A DNA stretch of 15,285 bases from positions 1 to 15,285 of the forward strand of contig JAUHYY010000013.1 of the NCBI GenBank assembly GCA_030426295.1, written 5' to 3'. This stretch comes from a bacterium (GTDB taxonomy: Bacteria > Patescibacteriota > Gracilibacteria > UBA1369 > GCA-2718715). Shown in pieces: positions 1-6,697 of this stretch. The notes under the pieces were generated by a model. It had not been told where the DNA came from. It did no database searches and saw only the letters and a program-made list of their open reading frames with translations. Position numbers and translations under genes: made by a program. Each line of letters starts with the position of its first letter. Position 1 is the first letter of the stretch.

Positions 1-920
1 GTGTTCATTATTTGAAAGATGGTGAATTCAAGTTTTTGTATTCATCTGATGTAGTAATTGCTACAGGTGGAATTGGTCAGCTATATAAATTCACTAGTAA
101 TCCAGCAGTCAGTACCGGTGATGGAGTTGCATTGGCTTACCGTGCTGGGGCCGAAGTTAAAGATATGGAATTTGTTCAGTTTCATCCTACTGTTTTAGCT
201 AGTGGTGATTTAATTTCTGAAGCAGTTCGAGGAGAAGGCGCTAAGCTTGTTAATAGTAAAGGCGAGAGATTTGTTAATGAACTGGATGCTCGGGACAAAG
301 TTTCTTTAGCGATTTACGAAGAGCTCAAAAATGGGCAGGTTTATTTAGATATACGAGATAAAGATAAGGAATATTTGATAGAGAGGTTTCCAAATATTTA
401 CAAGGTTTTGGAAGGCATGGATATCGATATGTCCGAAGATTTGATTCCAGTTCAACCTGCTGCGCATTATTTATGCGGAGGAATCAAAATTGATAAGAAT
501 GGTCGTACAAACGTTGAAGGTCTTTATGCCTTTGGTGAATGTGCATATACAGGAGTTCATGGAGCAAACAGATTAGCTTCGAATTCCCTACTTGAGGCTG
601 CTGTTTTTGCTATGCAAATTGGTGAGGAGGTTAAGGGTGAGGATGATGGTACTGGTGAGAGTAATCGTAATGTTGATCTTGAGGGTTTCAAGAGTGTTAA
701 AGCAGATAAGGCTATGCTGCAATCAATGATGTGGGATAAAGTTGGGGTTGTTAGGAATAAGCAGGATTTGGGCTCTGCTTTCGAAGAGTTGAGTGCAGAC
801 GTGCCAATAACAGCAGATGTTTCTGCATTAGAGTATAGAAATATGATCTTGGTTGGTCGATTGATTTGTGAAGCAGCGCTAAAAAGAGAAGAAAGTTTGG
901 GATGTCATGTGGTTCGTTAA
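1..920 (+). CDS. nadB: L-aspartate oxidase, C-terminal ~305 residues (5' end outside window)
   Basis: Flavoprotein that oxidises L-aspartate to iminoaspartate, the first step of de novo NAD synthesis; quinolinate synthase (NadA) uses the product. The frame is open to the left edge (first whole codon at 3), so the FAD-binding N-terminus is missing. Visible family motifs, numbered from the TTG at 12, are VIATGG (15-20), the QFHPT substrate-site segment (56-60), DARDKVS (92-98), PAAHYLCGG (149-157) and GVHGANRLASNSLLE (181-195). These carry the His/Arg residues known from E. coli NadB (His244, Arg290, His351, Arg386). The C-terminal helical domain (LQSMMWDKVGVVRN) is NadB-like and argues against a succinate dehydrogenase or fumarate reductase subunit. 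The end is unusual: family members usually finish with a segment like ESRGxHYRxDYP, whereas this one reads ESLGCHVVR and stops. No terminator follows. Identity is firm at the family level; an active enzyme is inference. Confidence 0.88.
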   Translation, partial: VHYLKDGEFKFLYSSDVVIATGGIGQLYKFTSNPAVSTGDGVALAYRAGAEVKDMEFVQFHPTVLASGDLISEAVRGEGAKLVNSKGERFVNELDARDKVSLAIYEELKNGQVYLDIRDKDKEYLIERFPNIYKVLEGMDIDMSEDLIPVQPAAHYLCGGIKIDKNGRTNVEGLYAFGECAYTGVHGANRLASNSLLEAAVFAMQIGEEVKGEDDGTGESNRNVDLEGFKSVKADKAMLQSMMWDKVGVVRNKQDLGSAFEELSADVPITADVSALEYRNMILVGRLICEAALKREESLGCHVVR

Positions 921-944
921 TGAAGAATCAGATAAAGTATGGTC

Positions 945-973
945 TTGACATGACTGCGAAAATAATGTACTGT
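945..973 (+). promoter_or_regulatory. Sigma70-like promoter for the 318-residue protein
   Basis: A perfect -35 TTGACA (945-950) is followed after 17 nt by a weaker -10 TACTGT (968-973). A start of transcription near 980 would leave about 16 nt before the ATG at 996. That favours the ATG over the in-frame TTG at 987, which would be almost leaderless. Confidence 0.55.
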
Positions 974-995
974 ATCACATCGTTAATTGCACAAT

Positions 996-1952
996 ATGCC
1001 TAAATGTAAAAAGTTATTCGGTTCTAGCAATAGAATTCCTCAACTTCAAGGGCCGTCTCATATGATCCTCAACCGAGAAGCGACTGTTACAGTTGATCTA
1101 AATGATCCTCGCATTCAAGCGCTGTGCTCACAGATTAATGAATCAGTTTTCTATACAGGTGTTAGTGAGGACTTTCTAGATTCTTCTTTACTTAAAGATG
1201 TTGAAACTGATGGTCGTACACATGCTGAAGGAACGCTTAAATTATTTGTATCTGATTGGTGTAGAAGTTTTGCTCATGGTGCAGATACTGTTATGCATAT
1301 ACACAAATTAGCAGAAAGGTTGCTACAAGATGGTGAATCGATTGTTAGAGTTGATCGAATTAGATGGAATAAACCAATGACTACCAATTTGAGAATGAGT
1401 GTAATTGATTCAAGTTCCGAGAATGTCGAAATTAATGGTGAGCCAGTTTCTGAAGGAGAATTTGTAACCTCAGATGGAAGACTGCTTAAATTTAAAGGAA
1501 TAGAAGTTCCAAGCGAACCGATAAATTCATACCAGCCTGCTACGCCTTTAGCGGGTTTAATAAAAAGTCCTTATCCAACTATGACTGAAAATGAACGTGA
1601 ATATCTTGTACCTCGAATACTGTGTCAAGAAATACCACGTTCTGATTTTGTTTCAGTCTATTTTGATATACTGACAAATGCAGCAGCTAAATCTTTAAGA
1701 GAAATTGTTGGTCAGTCATCTCTAGCTTTGGCAGCTAGTTTTGAATCTGTGGATTTACCTGTATCTCCAGATGATCTTTTTGATGGTAGTAAATCAATTA
1801 CTTGTAGATTTCTATTTGACCAACAAAAAGTTGGTAAGACAGGTATGTTAATAATTCCAGTGGAATTCGATACTGATTATGGATTAGTAAAAGCTTATCT
1901 TGCACGTACAAACAACTATGATGTGCATGATGAAGTATTGAGACGAAGATAA
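996..1952 (+). CDS. Protein of unknown function, 318 residues
   Basis: I do not recognise this protein. The ATG at 996 is preferred over an in-frame TTG at 987 because of the promoter at 945-973; no Shine-Dalgarno is present at either. It has no signal peptide, membrane segment or nucleotide-binding motif that I can see, so it is probably cytosolic and soluble. The chain appears to have three parts: a mixed N-terminal region with many polar residues and DLNDPRIQALCSQIN near residue 35; a central beta-rich stretch (about 130-175) with NVEINGEPVSEGEFVTSDGR; and a C-terminal mixed region ending in the basic EVLRRR. Cysteines are scattered without a CxxC pair. The gene has its own promoter and lies between nadB and a lipoprotein gene on the same strand, 60 nt before the latter. 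The context does not assign a role. The intact frame of more than 300 codons and the promoter make it a convincing gene. Confidence 0.8.
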   Translation: MPKCKKLFGSSNRIPQLQGPSHMILNREATVTVDLNDPRIQALCSQINESVFYTGVSEDFLDSSLLKDVETDGRTHAEGTLKLFVSDWCRSFAHGADTVMHIHKLAERLLQDGESIVRVDRIRWNKPMTTNLRMSVIDSSSENVEINGEPVSEGEFVTSDGRLLKFKGIEVPSEPINSYQPATPLAGLIKSPYPTMTENEREYLVPRILCQEIPRSDFVSVYFDILTNAAAKSLREIVGQSSLALAASFESVDLPVSPDDLFDGSKSITCRFLFDQQKVGKTGMLIIPVEFDTDYGLVKAYLARTNNYDVHDEVLRRR

Positions 1953-1993
1953 TAGTATCTTTTGAATATATAACTATTTATGCAATACTTTTG

Positions 1994-1999
1994 TAGAAT
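1994..1999 (+). promoter_or_regulatory. Possible -10 element before the lipoprotein gene
   Basis: TAGAAT (five of six to consensus) lies 13 nt before the ATG at 2013, with no convincing -35 at 16-18 nt. If used, the transcript would be nearly leaderless. The lipoprotein could instead be read from the promoter of the preceding gene. Confidence 0.3.
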
Positions 2000-2012
2000 C
2001 TAACAATAAAAA

Positions 2013-2507
2013 ATGAAAAAACTATTACTACTTATCACAATTATTGCTTTGGCTGGATGTACTGCTCAAACAACTACTGAGACTGAAGTTGAAGAAACCG
2101 AAGTATCTGAGCAAGCACAAGAAGAAACTCAAGAAGTTACAGAAGCTCAAACAGCTGTTTCGTTTGATAATTTAGATAGCTATGTTTCTGCTGTATTTGC
2201 AAATGAACTAGAGCCAGCTGAAGCTCCAGACGGATTCGATCGTATAAGGTTCGGGGGTGTCGGTGATGGTCTTAATGTTGCTCCAGATGGAGTAGCTGGA
2301 AACTTATATGTAAATGTTGAAGAAGGGCTATTTGATGGTCCACTTTTCATGGATGATATACGACCTTTCTATCTAGAGAAAGTGGCAGTATCAAGTGTTG
2401 AACTTGATATTCAATGTGCTGCTGAATATACAGCAGAATGTGATGAGCTGCTTGTTACTACTTGGTACGGACCATTTGAAGGACCAATAATCAGGTGGTC
2501 AGAATAA
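2013..2507 (+). CDS. Small acidic lipoprotein of unknown function, 164 residues
   Basis: The N-terminus is a textbook lipoprotein signal: MKK, a hydrophobic run (residues 4-14) and the lipobox LAGC with the lipidated Cys at 16. The mature protein would be anchored on the outer face of the membrane. Residues about 17-48 form a low-complexity linker rich in Thr, Glu and Gln. The remaining ~115 residues are acidic, with two cysteines (in IQCAAEYTAEC, near residue 140) that could form a disulphide outside the cell. I do not recognise the C-terminal domain; it resembles no enzyme motif I know. There is no Shine-Dalgarno; the leader is A-rich. The stop codon is one nucleotide from the stop codon of the convergent prfA gene, with no terminator between them. 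Confidence 0.8.
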   Translation: MKKLLLLITIIALAGCTAQTTTETEVEETEVSEQAQEETQEVTEAQTAVSFDNLDSYVSAVFANELEPAEAPDGFDRIRFGGVGDGLNVAPDGVAGNLYVNVEEGLFDGPLFMDDIRPFYLEKVAVSSVELDIQCAAEYTAECDELLVTTWYGPFEGPIIRWSE

Positions 2508-2508
2508 T

Positions 2509-3576
2509 CTACTGGCTTGCAGCTAGTCTTCGAGCTTGATCGTCCATCATTAGGGCTTCGACAATGTCGTCGAGGTTTCCGTCCATAATTGATGGGATGT
2601 TGTTCCAGCTTTGTTTGATTCTATGGTCTGTAACACGATCTTGAGGGAAGTTGTATGTTCTAATTTTGTCTGAACGGTCACCTGATCCGATTGAAGCTAA
2701 ACGAGTTTCACCAAGTTCTTTTTGTCTCTTTTCTTCTTCAATTGCATAGAGTCTTGCACGAAGTACTGACATCGCCTTAAGCTTGTTTTTAAGCTGTGAT
2801 TTTTCGTCTTGGCAGGTAACAGTTAGTCCTGATGGTTTATGATGGATTCTTACTGCTGAATCTGTTGTATTTACAGATTGTCCACCTGGTCCTGATGATC
2901 TGAACACATCTATTTCTAAGTCGTTAGGATCAATTTCTACGTCTACCTCTTCAGCTTCAGGCATAACTACTACTGATGCAGCTGAAGTATGAATTCGGCC
3001 TTGGCTTTCTGTTTCTGGTACACGTTGTACTCTATGTACTCCATTTTCGTATTGAAGCATTCCGTAGGCTCTGTGTCCATCTACCTTGAAAATCATTTCT
3101 TTCATTCCTCCAGCAGGCCCTGGGCTTTCACTCATAAGCTCCACATCAAATCCTTTGGTTTCTGCGAACCGCATGTACATTCGTCCAAGTTCACCTGCAA
3201 ATAGGGCCGCCTCGTCACCACCAGCACCGGCACGTACTTCGACTATTACGTTTTTAGATTCGTTAGGATCTTTTGGAATAAGTGCTACTTTTAGTTTTTC
3301 TTCTAGATCTGTAATTTTAGATTCGTTTTCGTCTAGTTCTGTTTTGTAGAAATCCTTCATATCAGCATCTGATTCTGCATCTATGAGTTCTTTTGCTTCG
3401 TCGATATTTTGCTTTGTAGAATTGTACTCTTTGATTAGGTTAACAACTGGTTCTAGCTCAGCACGACGTTGCATTAAGTTCTTGTATTTAGACTGGTCGT
3501 TGATAACTTCTGGGTCGATAATCTGTGAATCGATATCAGCGAGTTCGTCTACTAGTTTTTGTAATTTGTCTTCCAT
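2509..3576 (-). CDS. prfA: Peptide chain release factor 1 (RF1)
   Basis: Class I release factor that recognises UAA and UAG in the ribosomal A site and triggers peptidyl-tRNA hydrolysis. At 355 residues it is of normal family length. Visible: the helical N-terminal domain (1-105), the AGAGGDEAALFAGEL segment (116-130), the stop-codon-reading motif PET (187-189, the PxT class of RF1, not the SPF of RF2) inside RVPETESQGRIHTSA, and the catalytic GGQ (231-233) in RSSGPGGQSVN. The GGQ glutamine is the target of PrmC, encoded immediately upstream: the prmC stop and prfA start are separated by 4 nt, so the two are almost certainly cotranscribed and perhaps translationally coupled. The gene ends in TAG, the only TAG stop in the window and a codon that RF1 alone reads. 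No Shine-Dalgarno precedes the ATG. Confidence 0.97.
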   Translation of the reverse strand: MEDKLQKLVDELADIDSQIIDPEVINDQSKYKNLMQRRAELEPVVNLIKEYNSTKQNIDEAKELIDAESDADMKDFYKTELDENESKITDLEEKLKVALIPKDPNESKNVIVEVRAGAGGDEAALFAGELGRMYMRFAETKGFDVELMSESPGPAGGMKEMIFKVDGHRAYGMLQYENGVHRVQRVPETESQGRIHTSAASVVVMPEAEEVDVEIDPNDLEIDVFRSSGPGGQSVNTTDSAVRIHHKPSGLTVTCQDEKSQLKNKLKAMSVLRARLYAIEEEKRQKELGETRLASIGSGDRSDKIRTYNFPQDRVTDHRIKQSWNNIPSIMDGNLDDIVEALMMDDQARRLAASQ

Positions 3577-3580
3577 GTGT

Positions 3581-4399
3581 TTATTTTACTATAAATATTC
3601 TTGGTATGCCTGCTAAATCTTCTTTGATTTCGAAGTTTTCGAAATATTTAGCAAGTTCTTGTGTGATTATTTCTTTTTGTCCGAATCCGAATTCTCCGAT
3701 AAAGATGTCGAATTTGATTTGTTTTTCTTTTATTTGTGCAAATAGTTTTCTGTATAGATCAAGGCCGTCTTTGCCTGAAAATAGAGCTTTTTGAGGTTCG
3801 TATTCTTTAGTTTCTTTGCTTACATATGAATAGGTTTCTTCCCCTATGTAAGGTAAATTCGTAGTGATGACATTGAACTCAGATTTTGGCTCAACATTAG
3901 CTAATAGGTCAGACTGCATAAGAGTTGTTCTTCGTGTTAAATCGAATTTAACAGCATTTTTCGCAGTAACTTCTAGGGCTTCTTTGCAAACATCAATTAA
4001 AATTGTGCGGGACTTTTTATATTTATGAGTTAATGTGAGACCGATTGTTCCTGATCCGGTTCCGATATCTAAAATTGTAATTTCTTGATTTGGGTCGTAA
4101 TTAATTTCATCGATAATCATTTCTGTTTCAGGTCTTGGGATTAAAACTCTCTCGTCTACGTAGAAATTTAAGCCGTAAAACTCTTTTGAATTCGTCAAAT
4201 ATGCGATCGGCTTCCCTTTTGCTCTTTGTTTAGCCATTTTCTGCAGTTCGACTACGCACTTTTTGAATACTTTTGACTCAGGATGTGAATATAGTTTAGT
4301 TCTGCAGCACTCTAAAGTCTTAGATAGCAAGATTTCTAGATCCAGTCTGGGGATCTGAAATTCATCATACTTCTCTAAGATTTCTTTTATTGTTGTCAT
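3581..4399 (-). CDS. prmC: Release factor glutamine N5-methyltransferase (PrmC/HemK)
   Basis: Methylates the side-chain amide of the GGQ glutamine in release factors, using S-adenosylmethionine. The 272-residue length is normal. An N-terminal helical substrate-binding domain (1-80) leads to VLIPRPETE (85-93), a PrmC hallmark, then the SAM-binding motif I DIGTGSGTIG (111-120) and the acidic residue of ILIDV (133-137). The catalytic motif, usually NPPY, reads NLPY here (181-184). Asn and Tyr, which position the glutamine amide, are kept, while the first Pro is Leu. The gene precedes prfA by 4 nt, the reverse of the frequent prfA-prmC order. A terminator-like hairpin for rpsU ends 3 nt before its ATG, and I see no clear promoter of its own, so expression may depend on read-through. 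No Shine-Dalgarno is present. Confidence 0.93.
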   Translation of the reverse strand: MTTIKEILEKYDEFQIPRLDLEILLSKTLECCRTKLYSHPESKVFKKCVVELQKMAKQRAKGKPIAYLTNSKEFYGLNFYVDERVLIPRPETEMIIDEINYDPNQEITILDIGTGSGTIGLTLTHKYKKSRTILIDVCKEALEVTAKNAVKFDLTRRTTLMQSDLLANVEPKSEFNVITTNLPYIGEETYSYVSKETKEYEPQKALFSGKDGLDLYRKLFAQIKEKQIKFDIFIGEFGFGQKEIITQELAKYFENFEIKEDLAGIPRIFIVK

Positions 4400-4402
4400 A
4401 GC

Positions 4403-4440
4403 AAAAATAAAAGCTGGTAGCCATTAGATGGTTACCAGCT
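4403..4440 (-). terminator. Rho-independent terminator after rpsU
   Basis: On the minus strand an 8-bp stem AGCTGGTA/TACCAGCT is extended by CCAT/ATGG after one A-C mismatch, closing a 3-nt loop. It is followed at once by TTTTATTTTT. It lies 23 nt past the rpsU stop, and the T-tract ends 3 nt before the prmC ATG, so it may also work as an attenuator or hinder prmC initiation. Confidence 0.85.
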
Positions 4441-4463
4441 CCGTAGGGTGTGAAATTGAAAGC

Positions 4464-4673
4464 TTAATAAAACTGTTTTCTTCTTCTTTCGTTTCTATAA
4501 TGTTCTCTCATGATAGCTGACCTTCTTTCTTCTCTCTTAGTTGGCTTTTTTGAGAATCGAGACTTAGCTTTTACTTCGTTGATCTTGTGAGTCTTTTGAA
4601 GTAGCTTTTTGAATCTTGAAAGCATTCTTTCAAATGATTCTTTTGGGTCTCTTTTTACGTATATTCTTACCAT
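4464..4673 (-). CDS. rpsU: Small ribosomal subunit protein bS21
   Basis: A 69-residue, very basic protein of the 30S platform, close to the 3' end of 16S rRNA and the anti-Shine-Dalgarno. The pattern fits bS21: a short N-terminal strand MVRIYVKRDP, a helix with the characteristic SFERMLSRFKK (13-23), a KKPTKREERR segment (42-51; bS21 proteins have KPT at this place) and an Arg-rich C-terminal helix. It has Tyr at 59 (REHY) and a terminal Tyr at 69. Bacteroidota bS21 uses an aromatic residue to help mask the anti-Shine-Dalgarno, which may matter because no gene here has a Shine-Dalgarno. The gene has its own promoter overlapping the end of gyrB and is followed by a strong terminator, so it is probably a single-gene transcript. 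Confidence 0.93.
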   Translation of the reverse strand: MVRIYVKRDPKESFERMLSRFKKLLQKTHKINEVKAKSRFSKKPTKREERRSAIMREHYRNERRRKQFY

Positions 4674-4694
4674 AATTTTTATTAAAGCTTGCGT

Positions 4695-4722
4695 ATTATA
4701 TGTATTTTTTCTTAGATATCAA
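4695..4722 (-). promoter_or_regulatory. Sigma70-like promoter for rpsU, overlapping the gyrB 3' end
   Basis: On the minus strand, -35 TTGATA (4722-4717) is followed after 16 nt by a perfect -10 TATAAT (4700-4695). The -35 lies within the last codons of gyrB. Transcription from about 4688 would give a leader of about 15 nt before the rpsU ATG, without a Shine-Dalgarno. Confidence 0.72.
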
Positions 4723-6631
4723 GGTTTTTTACGTATTTTGCCTTATTTTGAATAAACTTCTTTCTAGGGGTTACATCTTTCCCCATTAATGTTTCGAAAA
4801 TGTTGTCTGCTCTTTCTGCGTCTTCGATTGTAACTTGGAGCATTGTTCTCTTTTCTGGGTCCATAGTTGTTTCCCAAAGTTGTTCTGGGTTCATTTCCCC
4901 AAGACCTTTATAACGTTGGATTGAAGCGTTTTGTCCTTCAAATTCCTTCTTTAAAATTTGCTCCTTCTCTTCGTCAGTGAAGGCATAGAATGCTTTTTTA
5001 CCAAACGTAATTTTGTATAATGGTGGTTGGGCAATGAACAAATTACCACTGTCAATTATCGGTCTAAAGTATCTGAAGAATAGAGTTAGTAGTAGTGTTC
5101 TAATATGGGCACCATCTACATCGGCATCCGTCATTATTACTATTCTTTGATATCTTAGTTTTTCTAGATTGAATGTTTCACCAATACCTACCCCAAGGGC
5201 GATAATTAGTGATTTGATTTCTTCGTTTTGAACGATTCTATCAAGACGAGCTTGTTCTACGTTAAGGATTTTACCTCTTAATGGTAGGATCGCTTGAGTT
5301 TCTCTGTTTCTACCTTGTTTTGCTGAACCACCAGCTGAATCACCCTCCACTATGTAAAGTTCTGAGTTAGCTGGGTCTTTAGAAGAACAATCGGCCAGTT
5401 TACCTGGGAGTGTCATTCCTTCTAGAGCACCTTTTCTAATTACTGTTTCACGTGCTGCACGAGCGGCTTTTCTAGCTCTTGCTGCTAGTTCACATTTACC
5501 GATAATGGCTCTAGCGTCTCTTGGGTTTTCTCCTAAGAACTCTGCAAATGTTTCCGCGAATACACTTTCTGTAGCAGTTCTCATTTCTGGATTACCAAGT
5601 TTTGCTTTTGTTTGACCTTCGAATTGTGGATCCCCTAGTTTAACTGAGATTACTGCTGTGATCCCCTCTCTTACGTCATCTGAAGCTAGATTGTCGTCTT
5701 TTTCTTTAATTAGTTCGTTTTCACGGGCGTAACTGTTGATGGTACGAGTTAGCGCTGATTTGAAACCAGTTAAGTGCATACCACCTTCTGGTGTATGAAT
5801 GTTATTTGCAAACGTAAATACGTGTTCTTGGTATGATTGAGTGTATTGAAGAGCGATTTCGATTACTCCTTCATCAACTTCTTTCTCTGTATAGAATACT
5901 GTCGAAACAGATTCTTTATCTTTATTTAAATGTTGTACGTATGATCTAAGACCTCCTTCAAAGTAGAATTTGTAACGTTCACCGCTTCTGTCGTCTTTGA
6001 TTGCGATTGTTACTCCCTTAGTAAGGTAAGCTTGTTGTCTTAGTCTGTTTACTATTGTTTGATAGTTGAATTCTACTGATTCGAAAATTGTTTCATCAGG
6101 GAAGAAAGTAATTGTAGTACCAGTTCTGTCTGTATCTCCTACAACTTCTACTTCTGTCATAACTGCACCTCTTTCGTATCTTTGTCTGTGTACTTTCCCG
6201 TCTCTGTGCACCTCTGCGATTGTAGTTGTAGAAAGTGCATTTACTACTGAAACCCCTACACCATGAAGACCACCAGACACCTTGTATCCTCCGCCTTCTC
6301 CGAACTTACCGCCAGCATGAAGTACTGTAAGTACTGTTTCAAGTGCTGATTTACCAGTTTGTTTTTGAGTTTCTACTGGAATACCACGACCGTTATCTGC
6401 AACAGAAACGCTTCCGTCTTTATTTAATGTCACGTCAACACGTGTACAATGACCAGCTAGAGCTTCATCTATTGAGTTATCTACGATTTCCCATACAAGA
6501 TGATGCAAACCTGCTACGTCTGTAGTACCGATGTACATCCCTGGTCTTTTTCTTACAGCTTCAAGACCCTCTAGTACCTGAATATTATCCGCTGAATAAG
6601 TACTTGTGTCCTTTTTCTTATCATCAACCAT
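4712..6631 (-). CDS. gyrB: DNA gyrase subunit B
   Basis: ATPase subunit of the A2B2 gyrase that introduces negative supercoils. The 639 residues match the short GyrB form without the extra domain of gamma-proteobacterial proteins. Domains in order: the GHKL ATPase with IVDNSIDEA (49-57, Asn52 for Mg-ATP), VADNGRGIPV (77-86, Asp79 contacting adenine) and GGLHGVGVSVVNALS (120-134); the transducer domain (about 230-400); the TOPRIM domain with EGDSAGG (429-435) and DADVDGAHIRT (502-512), holding the Glu and Asp residues that bind the metal for DNA cleavage; and the C-terminal signature QRYKGLGEMNPEQLW (572-586). This signature and the pairing with gyrA in the same window favour GyrB over ParE. 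It has its own promoter upstream and no terminator after it. Confidence 0.97.
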   Translation of the reverse strand: MVDDKKKDTSTYSADNIQVLEGLEAVRKRPGMYIGTTDVAGLHHLVWEIVDNSIDEALAGHCTRVDVTLNKDGSVSVADNGRGIPVETQKQTGKSALETVLTVLHAGGKFGEGGGYKVSGGLHGVGVSVVNALSTTTIAEVHRDGKVHRQRYERGAVMTEVEVVGDTDRTGTTITFFPDETIFESVEFNYQTIVNRLRQQAYLTKGVTIAIKDDRSGERYKFYFEGGLRSYVQHLNKDKESVSTVFYTEKEVDEGVIEIALQYTQSYQEHVFTFANNIHTPEGGMHLTGFKSALTRTINSYARENELIKEKDDNLASDDVREGITAVISVKLGDPQFEGQTKAKLGNPEMRTATESVFAETFAEFLGENPRDARAIIGKCELAARARKAARAARETVIRKGALEGMTLPGKLADCSSKDPANSELYIVEGDSAGGSAKQGRNRETQAILPLRGKILNVEQARLDRIVQNEEIKSLIIALGVGIGETFNLEKLRYQRIVIMTDADVDGAHIRTLLLTLFFRYFRPIIDSGNLFIAQPPLYKITFGKKAFYAFTDEEKEQILKKEFEGQNASIQRYKGLGEMNPEQLWETTMDPEKRTMLQVTIEDAERADNIFETLMGKDVTPRKKFIQNKAKYVKNLDI

Positions 6632-6660
6632 AAATTTTGAATAGTTATTTAAGCCGCTAC

Positions 6661-6689
6661 ACTTTACATAACTATGAATTAGAACTCAA
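6661..6689 (-). promoter_or_regulatory. Sigma70-like promoter for gyrB
   Basis: On the minus strand, -35 TTGAGT (6689-6684), a 17-nt spacer, then -10 TAAAGT (6666-6661). It lies entirely between the FecR-like gene and gyrB. A start near 6654 would leave about 23 nt before the gyrB ATG, with no Shine-Dalgarno. Confidence 0.55.
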
Positions 6690-6697
6690 GGATTTGC

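Noticed and set aside
987..995. TTG at 987 as the start of the unknown protein
   Set aside because: The promoter predicts transcription from about 980, leaving almost no leader; the ATG at 996 fits the leader length seen at other genes.
2509..3576. Release factor 2
   Set aside because: The stop-reading motif is PxT (PET), not SPF, and there is no programmed frameshift near the start.
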